Shown here: positions 20,913 to 28,962 of the stretch, in pieces
Layout of the letters: the number at the start of each line of letters is the position of its first letter
Numbering within the stretch: the first letter of the stretch is position 1
Assembly: GCA_019550975.1 (NCBI GenBank)
Contig: SDWH01000008.1
Span: 90,237-154,236, forward strand
DNA: 64,000 bases
Direction: 5' to 3'
Origin: Bacteroidales bacterium SW299
Lineage (GTDB): Bacteria > Bacteroidota > Bacteroidia > Bacteroidales > Bacteroidaceae
The notes under the pieces: model-generated
The model's input: only the letters and a program-made list of their open reading frames with translations
Told to the model about the DNA's origin: nothing
The model's database searches: none
Made by a program: the position numbers and the translations under genes

Positions 20913-23190
20913 CTTTTCTGTATTTTAGTTTTCGGTAACTGTCATCTGTAAGAACTGTAATGTAATTCCGGTGCGTCCACTGGTGGAGCATGTTGCGCGT
21001 GCCTTCGGCGCTCATGCCCAGCTGCAGGCGTATCCGCACCGCATCCTGCACGGAAAACTCGTCGGGGAGCATGTTCAGAAGATTCCGCGGTCCCCTCCTG
21101 CTCTCGCCGGCTCCCGCTTTCTGCGCCTCTTCTATCGCCGCTCCGAAGAACTTCATCTTGCACCACATGTCGTACTGGTAGCTCCAGCGCACGAACTCCT
21201 CGATGCTCTTGTCCCACCTGCATCCGTCTGCCACGTAGAGCACGCAGGCCTTGAGCCAGGCGATCACGTTGGCGCGGAACGAGAGGTTTTCGTAGACTCG
21301 GCTCTGCGAGAGGCGCGCGTATTCGGCGTTTTCCGCGCGCATCCTTTCGGCAAGCCTGTAGGCCTGGGGGCAGTCGACGGGTCCCGACGCGCGGGTGAGG
21401 TTTTCGATGTAGGGCCGCAGCTCCTCGTCGAACGAGGCGTCGTATATGCCGTATACGGGCATGTCGGCTCCGATTTCCCTTTCGGGTATCGTGCAGAAGT
21501 TGATGCGCGAAATGGGCCCGTCGGTAAGCACCTTCTCAAAGTATCGCTTCCCTTTGAGCACGGTGGTGGATGCGTTCCAGTTGAAGCGGACGGTCACCTT
21601 CTCGGTGACGCTCTGCGTGCCCACGCGCGTCTGTCCGTAGCGGTTTCCGGGGTCGAACGCCAGGCACATGATCTGGAACTGCTGCCCTCCTCTTCCCGAA
21701 CCCTTCAGCGCGTTGAACTGGTCGATTTCGTTGAGCTTCGTGTAGAGGAAGTGTCCGTCCGCCTCGGCGGTGCGCATCACGAAGGCCGGGTTGGTCATGT
21801 CGGCGTCTATCTCCTGTATCACCAGTCCCTCGGGACGCTTCCGCCTGTCTTTGTTCGCCCCTTTCGAGTTCACCTCGTTCTTCCACTCGCGCTCGCGGCG
21901 CAGGTTCTCCTCGTCGCGCAGGCGTATGTCGCGCATGATGCGGTTGATAGGCTCGCTGATGCAGTCTTTTCCCGCCCCCGTTCCGGCCATGAGCACGTTC
22001 ATCAGCGTGGCCTCGTGCTCCACGTTGTCGATGTAGCGGAAGCGGACGTTGTGGAGATGAACCGCCAGGGGAGGGAACACCGCATGCGCCACGGCCGCCC
22101 GGTAGAGGTCGGGCGTGCGGCTGAGCAGCAGCCCGATCAGCCTGGGCAGGCGGGCGGGCATGGGGGGAGGAGCCGCATCCTCCGATGCCTCCTCAACTTC
22201 CCCCGAGGGGGAGTCTGTTGAGTTTGACGGCATTATCCAGCCTCCCTCCTCGGGTGGAGGCTGGAGGGAGTCCACCGCCTCCTTCATCAGCTTGGGCGCC
22301 GAATACCATTTTGAGGAGCAGGCCGAGTGTATAAGCCCCTTCATCTCCTCCTCCGGCAGCCCGTACCGGGGCATGATGCGCAGGAGCAGGCTCTCGTCGT
22401 TGTCGGTGATGTAGCGCAGATGCGAGGCCAGGCGGTGCAGCTTGTCGTTGCGCTCGCCGGGCACGGGCTCGCCTCCGGCCAGGGCGAACCACCGGGCGAT
22501 GATGCCGGCGTAGGGGATGCCCTTGAATCGGAGAGATTCTGCCGGAGCCTCCCCGGCTTCTTCCGGCAAGGAGCCTGCCGGAGGAGCGGCATCCGGAGCC
22601 TTCTCTTTCGGGGGGAGGCCGGCGGGCGCCTTAAAGAGCCTTTCTTCGTCGATATAGAGGATATAGTCGGCCGGCACTGCGAACGAGCTCCGCGCGTAGT
22701 CCTTCACCGAGGGGTCGTAGCCCGTGCCGCCCAGCTGTTCCGACATCCACCGCTGCGCTCCGGCCAGGTCCATTCCGCCGGGGATGATGAAGAACAGGCG
22801 CAGCCCCTCGGTGCTTGGCGTGACATGCGCCAGCACGACGCCCAGCTCTTCTGCGCGCGCCTCCACCTTCCGGGCGAAGTATCCGCGGGGGTCGGGTATA
22901 TGGTCGATGTCGAATATCGACAGCCCGCTTGGCACGGCGTCGGCGTTGAGCCTCCTTCCGTTGCGGAAGGTGGCGTGGGGCGTGAAGATGGGCAGACGCT
23001 TCTTTCGCTCCGCCTTGAAGGTTTCGAAGTCCTCCTTCGCCATCTCCCCCCGGCGCGTCTTTTCGAGGGCGTCGGCTATTTCCGCGCAGGTTCCGGTCAC
23101 GTTTTTCGAGTTTGTCACCCTGCGGAATATTTCGGGCGTGCATTCGCGCACGATCCGGCTTCGTATAGAGTTTGATATGCCAAAAGCCAT
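20884..23190 (-). CDS. VirE-N (BT4734-like) / DUF3987 protein, primase-helicase-like
   Basis: A 768-residue two-part protein. The N-terminal BT4734-like (VirE N-terminal) domain, about residues 40-190, has FDIDH (Asp94, Asp96) and a TPSTEGLRLFF segment (124-134). These resemble the metal-binding and nucleotide-binding motifs of archaeo-eukaryotic primases. The C-terminal DUF3987 region (about 345-768) has a Walker A-like GTGAGKD (403-409, Asp where Ser or Thr is usual), suggesting a helicase-like ATPase. A low-complexity linker (190-220, 310-345) joins them. The frame is open 350 codons upstream in DNA coding for other genes; the ATG at 23190 is chosen. The domains are known Bacteroides families; primase-helicase activity is inferred. 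Confidence 0.88.
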   Translation of the reverse strand: MAFGISNSIRSRIVRECTPEIFRRVTNSKNVTGTCAEIADALEKTRRGEMAKEDFETFKAERKKRLPIFTPHATFRNGRRLNADAVPSGLSIFDIDHIPDPRGYFARKVEARAEELGVVLAHVTPSTEGLRLFFIIPGGMDLAGAQRWMSEQLGGTGYDPSVKDYARSSFAVPADYILYIDEERLFKAPAGLPPKEKAPDAAPPAGSLPEEAGEAPAESLRFKGIPYAGIIARWFALAGGEPVPGERNDKLHRLASHLRYITDNDESLLLRIMPRYGLPEEEMKGLIHSACSSKWYSAPKLMKEAVDSLQPPPEEGGWIMPSNSTDSPSGEVEEASEDAAPPPMPARLPRLIGLLLSRTPDLYRAAVAHAVFPPLAVHLHNVRFRYIDNVEHEATLMNVLMAGTGAGKDCISEPINRIMRDIRLRDEENLRREREWKNEVNSKGANKDRRKRPEGLVIQEIDADMTNPAFVMRTAEADGHFLYTKLNEIDQFNALKGSGRGGQQFQIMCLAFDPGNRYGQTRVGTQSVTEKVTVRFNWNASTTVLKGKRYFEKVLTDGPISRINFCTIPEREIGADMPVYGIYDASFDEELRPYIENLTRASGPVDCPQAYRLAERMRAENAEYARLSQSRVYENLSFRANVIAWLKACVLYVADGCRWDKSIEEFVRWSYQYDMWCKMKFFGAAIEEAQKAGAGESRRGPRNLLNMLPDEFSVQDAVRIRLQLGMSAEGTRNMLHQWTHRNYITVLTDDSYRKLKYRKDGNNTDKNR

Positions 23191-23249
23191 ATTCTGATTG
23201 GTAGTTAAAAAGGTTAATGATAGCGTGTCCGTCTTTTTTTTCTGCAGGG

Positions 23250-23462
23250 CTACGGCTCGCCCAGGCACTCGATGAAGGCGGCGTGCTGGAGCGGAGTGAG
23301 CGCCTTCTGCCCCTTCCTCCAGTGCAGCTCCTCGAGCCGCTTCTGCAGGTCGGCGTTGAGAGCCACCCATCTCCTCAGCTGCACCATCGCGCTCCGCGCC
23401 GTGCTTTGCGGGAAATACTGCATGGCGAGCTCGCTCAGATAGATTGTCTTGGCGGTCTGCAT
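23250..23462 (-). CDS. DUF4248 domain protein
   Basis: A 70-residue protein with the pattern IYLSELAMQYFPQSTARSA followed by LRRWVALN, matching the small DUF4248 family. The family is regularly encoded just upstream of VirE-N/DUF3987 genes in Bacteroides, as here (59-bp gap). The helical layout suggests a small DNA-binding or adaptor protein of HTH type; this is an inference from predicted helices only. Confidence 0.8.
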   Translation of the reverse strand: MQTAKTIYLSELAMQYFPQSTARSAMVQLRRWVALNADLQKRLEELHWRKGQKALTPLQHAAFIECLGEP

Positions 23463-23474
23463 GGCCGTGCGGGA

Positions 23475-23801
23475 TTAGAAGCTTGCCCTGTCGAATATCG
23501 CGTCGATGAAGTCGCTTGCCTGGCGGCTCTCGTCGGCGATGATGTCTGAGGGGATGACGTCCGCCTCGTCGAGCCCGATGCGCAGCGTGAGCCTCACGCT
23601 GGTGTCGCCCACCGAAGCCCTTCCGTGCCGCAGGCGGATATACTTGGTGCCCGTGCGGGCGCCCGACTTCACGTGTTCGTTGAAGTTGCCCTCGGTGGGG
23701 CTGACCAGTCCGATGGTTCCCTGTATGCGTCCGTTTCCCGAAACGAGCCGCTTGTAGGCCGAGTCTGAAAGCTGAAGGTTGATGTTCATGTCTTTTTGCA
23801 T
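23475..23801 (-). CDS. Unknown protein of the minus-strand cassette
   Basis: A 108-residue protein I do not recognise. It begins MQKDMNINLQLSDSAYKRLV and is mixed alpha/beta, with an arginine- and glycine-rich middle (GARTGTKYIRLRHGRASVGD) and an acidic C-terminal half. There is no signal or membrane segment. It sits 9 bases after the OB-fold gene and 12 before the DUF4248 gene on the same strand, so it is part of one transcription unit with the primase-like protein. Confidence 0.65.
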   Translation of the reverse strand: MQKDMNINLQLSDSAYKRLVSGNGRIQGTIGLVSPTEGNFNEHVKSGARTGTKYIRLRHGRASVGDTSVRLTLRIGLDEADVIPSDIIADESRQASDFIDAIFDRASF

Positions 23802-23810
23802 GTTTTGAGG

Positions 23811-24086
23811 TCAGTTGAACTTGATTATTTCTGCGGCGGTGATGTCCTGGAAGGCCTGTCCGTTGTACTCCCTCACTTGGAAGCGGAGCGCGGCATACAC
23901 CAGGTCGCCCGGATAGAACTGGCATCCGGCGTCGTTGCCCAGCAAGGCCACGGCATACTGGTTCTCGTACTTGCTCCCGATTTCCTGCAACACGACGTTG
24001 CGCTTGTTCAGCGTTCCCGACTCTGACTTCTCGCTCTTTACGGTGAAGGCTTCTCCGCACTTCACCACTCTGAATAGCTGTTTCAT
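23811..24086 (-). CDS. OB-fold, DUF3127-like single-strand-binding candidate
   Basis: A 91-residue protein whose C-terminal half (YPGDLVYAALRFQVREYNGQ, then AFQDITAAEI) follows the pattern of DUF3127 proteins, an OB-fold group resembling single-stranded-DNA-binding proteins. The segment LNKRNVVLQEIGSKYENQYA corresponds to the first two strands of that fold. It is the first gene of the minus-strand unit leading to the primase-helicase-like gene, which fits a DNA-replication role. The family link rests on pattern similarity I read by eye. Confidence 0.6.
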   Translation of the reverse strand: MKQLFRVVKCGEAFTVKSEKSESGTLNKRNVVLQEIGSKYENQYAVALLGNDAGCQFYPGDLVYAALRFQVREYNGQAFQDITAAEIIKFN

Positions 24087-24282
24087 GTTCGTTGTTTTTT
24101 TTTGATGGTTGGTAAATAATGCCCCCTTTTCCGGGGTGCAGGAGCAAAGGTAGGCAACGGGGGCGGAGAAAAACTGCTGCGGGGGTGGTACGGAGGGGCG
24201 GGTACGGGAAGGAGTCTTTTTGTTTGATAGGATTGGTCAAAAAACAAATCTTATGTTTTCGTCATATATCATGTTCTTTGCG

Positions 24283-24290
24283 TATCTTTG
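24283..24290 (+). promoter_or_regulatory. -7 element of the restriction-modification operon
   Basis: TATCTTTG (TAnnTTTG), 15 bases before the endonuclease ATG. The gap 24087-24305 otherwise contains no recognised element. Confidence 0.5.
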
Positions 24291-24305
24291 CACAAAACAA
24301 TCGAC

Positions 24306-25775
24306 ATGAAAGAGCGAATCTACGATCCGAACAATGCTAAATCCATATTCCACTTCAGCAAGGATCTGCTTCACAGATCTTTGGCAGAAGCGGTATGCGC
24401 CATAGACGATTCTATTAAAGCCGAAGACATTGTCTGCAACGGAAAGGGCGGTCTGGGGCAGATGGTTGAAAAATATTATTACGGATACGAACCTAACAGC
24501 GATTCCGGGCCGGATTTCCGAGAGGCAGGAGTCGAATTGAAAACGACTCCTCTCAAAAAACTGGCTAATGAAGAACTGGCGATCAAGGAGCGTCTTGTTT
24601 GTGACATGATTGATTTCTGCGACGTGGTGAAAAGACCTTTCGAGGAGTCACTTTTCTATAAGAAATCTCTTCTCATGCTGATTCTTTTCTACCTTCATGT
24701 GGCGGGCAAGGATTTGAGGGATTTGGAATTTCTTTACAGCGTATTGTGGAAACTGAAGGATAAGGACCTATTGATAATCAAGCGTGACTATGAAACGATA
24801 ATTGACAAGATTAAGGCAGGGAAAGCGCATGAATTGTCGGAAGGGGATACCATGTATTTAGGCGCGTGCCGGAAAGGTAAGAAAGGCGATCCGTTGCGGA
24901 AACAGCCCTTCAGCGATATCGGGGCGCCAAAACGTGCGTTTGCCCTGAAAACGTCCTACATGCGCACCATCCTTGAGTTTGTCCGCACGGAAAAAAAGGA
25001 TATGGTCACCAATACCGATATCGTAACCGAAAACGAGATTGAACTGGTGGCGGAAGAAGAACTGAAGAAATCATCGTTTGAAGACGTCTTGACCGAAAGG
25101 TTCATGCAGTTCAAGGGACAGGACTACAGGGAAATAGCCGGCAGTTTCAAGATGGAGGTAAACGTAAACGATAAAAGCAAATATGCGAGAATCGCGAAAA
25201 GAATCCTGTCGGAAAAGCTGAAGGAGTTTGATGATGCGGAAGAAATAAAGAAATCAGGCATCATAGCTAAAACTGTCCGGATTGAAACGAACGGCAAAAT
25301 CCGGGAGTCCATGTCCTTCGAAAATATCAATTATGACGAGATTGCAGATACTGAGGACTGGATTGATTCCCGGTGGTATGAGATTGCGACTTCACGTTTC
25401 ATGTTCATCGTATTCCGCGCTGTCCCCGACACGTCTAAAGAATGGGAAAACGAAAAGCGTTACGTGCTGGACCGTGTGTTCTTCTGGACTATGCCTGCAG
25501 AAGAGCTCGACAGAGCGGAAGAATATTGGAACAACATCAAGGAGAATGTCACGTCTGATACGCTGACGGACGAAGACAATACGTTCTGGAAAATGACGGA
25601 CAGAAAAGATTTTCATGTTCGCCCTAAAGCGCAGACCGCCGCCGACAAATGTAAAAGTCCGGTAAGCGGAGTCGATGTCCCTAAAAAAGCCTACTGGTTC
25701 AACAACGATTATATACAGGAAATTGTTAAGCATGCCTATGCCGACGAATGGCAGAAGACATTTGAAATAAAGTGA
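24306..25775 (+). CDS. Sau3AI family type II restriction endonuclease
   Basis: A 489-residue endonuclease expected to cut at GATC. The N-terminal MutH/Sau3AI-like nuclease domain has the catalytic triad Asp70, Glu77 and Lys79 (PDF...VELKTTP), almost the same positions as in Sau3AI. The region after about residue 240 repeats the fold without the catalytic set, as in Sau3AI, where it serves as an allosteric DNA-binding half. The start is the ATG at 24306; an upstream TTG lies inside the promoter. The companion methyltransferase starts 4 bases after the stop. The gene looks clearly less GC-rich than the cassette on either side, a sign of separate acquisition. Confidence 0.92.
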   Translation: MKERIYDPNNAKSIFHFSKDLLHRSLAEAVCAIDDSIKAEDIVCNGKGGLGQMVEKYYYGYEPNSDSGPDFREAGVELKTTPLKKLANEELAIKERLVCDMIDFCDVVKRPFEESLFYKKSLLMLILFYLHVAGKDLRDLEFLYSVLWKLKDKDLLIIKRDYETIIDKIKAGKAHELSEGDTMYLGACRKGKKGDPLRKQPFSDIGAPKRAFALKTSYMRTILEFVRTEKKDMVTNTDIVTENEIELVAEEELKKSSFEDVLTERFMQFKGQDYREIAGSFKMEVNVNDKSKYARIAKRILSEKLKEFDDAEEIKKSGIIAKTVRIETNGKIRESMSFENINYDEIADTEDWIDSRWYEIATSRFMFIVFRAVPDTSKEWENEKRYVLDRVFFWTMPAEELDRAEEYWNNIKENVTSDTLTDEDNTFWKMTDRKDFHVRPKAQTAADKCKSPVSGVDVPKKAYWFNNDYIQEIVKHAYADEWQKTFEIK

Positions 25776-25779
25776 AGCG

Positions 25780-27162
25780 ATGAAAAAAGAATACTATACT
25801 GATGTAAATAACGATTTCGCAGCGCAAGTGTGCGCTCCTATAGCAGATTATTGCAGGATGACAAGGCCTGTTTCCCGCGAACTTCCCCTGTTCCCGGACA
25901 ACCGGACAGAAACGGACCCCGGCGACATAAGGGTTGTCGAACTGTTTGCCGGAGTAGGGGGATTCAGAATCGGGCTGGAAAGAGCTTCAAGACGTTTCAA
26001 AACGGTTTGGAACAACCAGTGGGAGCCTTCTACCAAAAGGCAGGATGCGTCAATTGTCTATTGCAGACGGTTCGGGACAGAAGGACACAGCAATGTGGAT
26101 ATCGCTGCTGTACCCACCGAAGATATACCGCAGCATGATTTGCTGGTAGGGGGATTCCCGTGCCAGGACTATTCCGTGGCGACCACATTGAAGCGTTCGG
26201 GGGGCATTGAAGGGAAAAAAGGCGTGTTGTGGTGGCAGATTTACCGGATAATTTCGGAAAGCAAAGTAAAGCCCGAATGCCTTTTTTTCGAAAACGTGGA
26301 CAGATTGCTCAAGTCGCCGGCATCGCAACGCGGAAGGGACTTTGCCATCATTCTCGCTTCGTTGGCTGATTTGGGGTACGCGGTGGAGTGGCGCGTCATT
26401 AATGCAGCCGACTATGGCATGCCCCAGCGCAGACGGCGCACATACATTCTCGGCTATTTGGAGAACTGCCCTGTTTCAAGGTCTATAGGCGACATGGAAA
26501 AATGGATACTGGAAGACGGTACCATGGCAACTGCCTTTCCCGTCAGCCGCAAAGAAGGGAAAAAAACGAATGTTTTTTCCATTGACGGCACACTGGACAA
26601 GGTTTCTGCTGAGTTCAATGCGGGAAAAACAAAATTTGAATTTGAAAATGCAGGGATTATGAGCAAGCGCCGTGTCACCACCCTCGCCACTGTTCCAGAG
26701 TATGCAGGCCCGCGTATTCTGCTCGGGCAGCTGATACTTCCGGAAGAAGAAGTCCCCGAGGAGTTTTTCATACCCGATGAAGACCTGCCGAAATGGGAGT
26801 ATCAGAAAGGAAGCAAGCAGGAAACAAGAAAAAGTGCCGAAGGCTTCGAATACAAGTATTCAGAAGGAAGCATGGCGTTTCCTGACCCTCTCGACAAACC
26901 TTCCCGCACTATCATAACTGGTGAAGGAGGAAGCGGTCCGTCACGTTTCAAGCACATTGTCCGTACGGAAAGCGGAAGATACCGCCGCCTGACCCCGATA
27001 GAGCTGGAACGTCTGAACATGTTCCCTGACCGTCATACGGAGGGAGTGTCCGATTCAAGGCGGGCTTTTTTGATGGGAAATGCGCTTGTAACGGGCATAG
27101 TCGAGAAAATTGGGGTCGTTCTGCTCCACAATATGGATAAAGGGTACGGGCAAAAGCATTAG
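25780..27162 (+). CDS. DNA (cytosine-5) methyltransferase, M.Sau3AI-like
   Basis: A 460-residue C5-cytosine methyltransferase that should protect GATC sites. Motifs in order: I, ELFAGVGGFRIGL (54-66); IV, GGFPCQD with the catalytic Cys128; VI, FFENVDRLL; VIII, QRRRRTYILGY; then the variable target-recognition region; IX, RRLTPIELERLNMFPD; and X, MGNALVTGIVEKIG. An extra N-terminal stretch of about 50 residues precedes motif I. It is paired with the Sau3AI-like nuclease in one operon. Confidence 0.94.
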   Translation: MKKEYYTDVNNDFAAQVCAPIADYCRMTRPVSRELPLFPDNRTETDPGDIRVVELFAGVGGFRIGLERASRRFKTVWNNQWEPSTKRQDASIVYCRRFGTEGHSNVDIAAVPTEDIPQHDLLVGGFPCQDYSVATTLKRSGGIEGKKGVLWWQIYRIISESKVKPECLFFENVDRLLKSPASQRGRDFAIILASLADLGYAVEWRVINAADYGMPQRRRRTYILGYLENCPVSRSIGDMEKWILEDGTMATAFPVSRKEGKKTNVFSIDGTLDKVSAEFNAGKTKFEFENAGIMSKRRVTTLATVPEYAGPRILLGQLILPEEEVPEEFFIPDEDLPKWEYQKGSKQETRKSAEGFEYKYSEGSMAFPDPLDKPSRTIITGEGGSGPSRFKHIVRTESGRYRRLTPIELERLNMFPDRHTEGVSDSRRAFLMGNALVTGIVEKIGVVLLHNMDKGYGQKH

Positions 27163-27186
27163 CGGAACGATAGAGGATAGCGTTGT

Positions 27187-27540
27187 TTTGGTATAAGGCA
27201 TTCGCATACGTTAAGGAAAGCAACATCTGGATAAACTACCCCGAGAACAGACGGAATAAGGAACTTCCGAACATATAAGGAGCTTGTTTCAATCAAGGAA
27301 TGTCATAACGTATCAGAAGCAGCCATTGATGTTTTCTGATTTTAAGCAAAAATACAGAAACAAAAATATGGAGAAATAAAATTCAAATCGGTTGAAGAGT
27401 TTCTGAAAGGTATGCCACTTCCGATATGCTGGCATATGGCTGAAATAGTCCGGCCGGTACATTGGCTCTTTGAGAGGACGCAAAAAGAATATGCAAAACG
27501 GAATCTGGCAACTTTGTGGGCATGGCCGTTTGAAAATGTT
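27187..27540 (+). pseudogene. Decayed coding remnant after the methyltransferase
   Basis: Conceptual translation gives protein-like pieces broken by stops and frame changes: AFAYVKESNIWINYPENRRN, then ELVSIKECHNVSEAAIDVF, then KYGEIKFKSVEEFLKGMPLP followed by a tryptophan-rich end (LATLWAWPFENVSG). The pieces read like parts of one former gene cut off by the downstream minus-strand genes. I cannot name the family. Composition resembles the restriction-modification genes, so it may have arrived with them. Confidence 0.4.
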
Positions 27541-27557
27541 TCAGGCTCCCCCTCCTA

Positions 27558-28010
27558 TCACATAACCCCCTTCAGCCTCTCCTGGAACGCCAGCGTCTTG
27601 CGCCGGTCGAGCGCCTTGTTGAAGGCCGAGCGCAGCGTTTCCGGATTCATTCCCCACAGGCGGGCGAAAGTTTTCCACGGCGTGTCTATCCCCAGCGCCT
27701 CCGCCACGTAGTGCGCCAGCACCCCGCGCTCCGAAAGCGACAGACCTGCAGACCGCCACTCCGCGTCAACCAGACCCGCACCCTCCAGCCTCGCCCTCAG
27801 CTCCTGCGCCTTCACTGACATAAACGCAGAAGGCATCTCCGCGTCCACCCCCTCCGCCGGAGCTTTTATATCTTTTTCACATTTTGCCCCCTCTCCGCAC
27901 TGCACGTGCATCTCCACGCAGGCGTTGTCGTGGATGTCGAACATCGGGCCGTTCACCGTCACCGGGCCGCCCAGCGTGACGCCAGCCCTGAACAGATCCT
28001 TCGCTTCCAT
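27558..28010 (-). CDS. Unknown protein with TVNGPMFDIHDN motif
   Basis: A 150-residue protein of unknown function. Near the N-terminus it has VTVNGPMFDIHDN, a motif repeated at the C-terminus of the upstream gene. The C-terminal half (LSLSERGVLAHYVAEALGI onward to RSAFNKALDRR) looks helical. Its start overlaps the stop of the 134-residue gene as TGATG, so the two are translationally coupled. A GTG one codon upstream is an alternative start. Confidence 0.65.
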   Translation of the reverse strand: MEAKDLFRAGVTLGGPVTVNGPMFDIHDNACVEMHVQCGEGAKCEKDIKAPAEGVDAEMPSAFMSVKAQELRARLEGAGLVDAEWRSAGLSLSERGVLAHYVAEALGIDTPWKTFARLWGMNPETLRSAFNKALDRRKTLAFQERLKGVM

Positions 28011-28414
28011 CACACCGTAGCCTTTACCAGATTGTTGTCGTGAATGTCGTTGAGCGGGCCGTTCACCGTGAGCGAGAAGCTCGTGCCGCTCGTGCCGATC
28101 CTGCGCACACGCTCGCTCTCCTCGGGGGTGAAGTGGTGGTACAGGTCGCGGATGGCCTCCTTCATCACCTTGGCGCGCTCAAACTGCTCGGGCGGGATGT
28201 GTTCGGCATAGTCGAGAATCTCGGCGAGCGAGAGTGACTCGCCGCCCTTGGCGCTTGTCAGCTCCGAAAGCCTCTTTTTCAGGCGCGTGTTCTCGTGCGA
28301 AAGGCTTTTGAGCCTCGCCTTCATTTCGTTCTTCATTTCTTTGTTGCTTTTCAGCCACAGGTGCATGTCTGTCCGCAGCCGGCAGAATTCGTCCCACAAG
28401 TGTTCTTCTTCCAT
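28010..28414 (-). CDS. Unknown coiled-coil protein with TVNGPLNDIHDN motif
   Basis: A 134-residue protein. The first 60 residues are highly charged and probably form a coiled coil (KSNKEMKNEMKARLKSL, ENTRLKKRLSEL). The C-terminus carries LTVNGPLNDIHDN, almost the same as the N-terminal motif of the coupled downstream gene. Similar PxGP-nDIHDN motifs occur in short Bacteroidales proteins linked to mobile regions, as far as I know without assigned function. There is no signal or membrane segment. Confidence 0.65.
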   Translation of the reverse strand: MEEEHLWDEFCRLRTDMHLWLKSNKEMKNEMKARLKSLSHENTRLKKRLSELTSAKGGESLSLAEILDYAEHIPPEQFERAKVMKEAIRDLYHHFTPEESERVRRIGTSGTSFSLTVNGPLNDIHDNNLVKATV

Positions 28415-28540
28415 AGTAGTTTCAGGTTTTTAAGTAACAAGCTTTATAATTCCGTCCGCAAAAGTAGAAAAAATTTTTTCACTTGCAAATAGGTTGTGAC
28501 ATTTTGCTGAAAAACTGGATGCATGGATGTTCGGGGCAGG

Positions 28541-28735
28541 CCTTACAGCCTTACGGATTACAGATTACAGTTAGGCCTTTTCAAATGGGTAAAAACCTTA
28601 TCATATATGTTATATTATATATATAAATATATTTATATATATAATATAAAATTCTTTAGTAACATTTTTTCTGATGTCAGGAGGGAGTTTCCGATAAAAC
28701 GATACTGTAATCTGTAAGACTGTAAGGCTGTAAGG
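28541..28735. repeat. Origin-like nested inverted repeats
   Basis: Left arm 28541-28571 (31 bases, TTACAG-rich) is complemented by right arm 28704-28735 (32 bases) with only a few differences. Roughly central between them is a perfect 38-bp AT-only palindrome at 28611-28648. No gene covers 28415-28962. The layout of AT-rich core, iteron-like arms and a neighbouring HU-like gene resembles a replication origin or a large regulatory hairpin. Confidence 0.75.
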
Positions 28736-28753
28736 GCGGCTGCGCGCCCGGCA

Positions 28754-28830
28754 CACGTTTCTGCACATTTCTGCACGTTTCTGCACATTTCTGCACATTT
28801 CTGCACATTTCTGCACATTTCTGCACGTTC
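28754..28830. repeat. 10-bp tandem repeat array
   Basis: Seven exact-register copies of CAC[AG]TTTCTG from 28754 to 28823, plus a partial eighth copy (CACGTTC). The period equals about one helical turn. It lies between the inverted-repeat structure and the HU-like gene. Confidence 0.9.
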
Positions 28831-28866
28831 GGGACAGTTTGTAAACTCCGTGCGGAATCCCTCCGC

Positions 28867-28874
28867 TATTTTTG
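28867..28874 (+). promoter_or_regulatory. -7 element of the HU-like gene
   Basis: TATTTTTG (TAnnTTTG), 88 bases before the HU-like start. A TTTG at 28838-28841 is too far (25 bp) for an ideal -33 element. Confidence 0.4.
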
Positions 28875-28962
28875 CCTCACCGACGGGAAGAAGGCCGTCC
28901 GGAAGGCCCGGTCCCGAGGAGAGAAGCAAACCCCATTACTAACCGACTAAAAACAGCAGATT

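Noticed and set aside
23191..24240. 350-codon upstream extension of the VirE-N/DUF3987 reading frame
   Set aside because: It runs through the DUF4248, unknown and OB-fold genes in another frame and is Arg/Gly-rich low-complexity; the family begins at MAFGISNSIR.
28754..28830. CRISPR array
   Set aside because: The units are 10 bp and contiguous with no spacers, and no cas genes are present.
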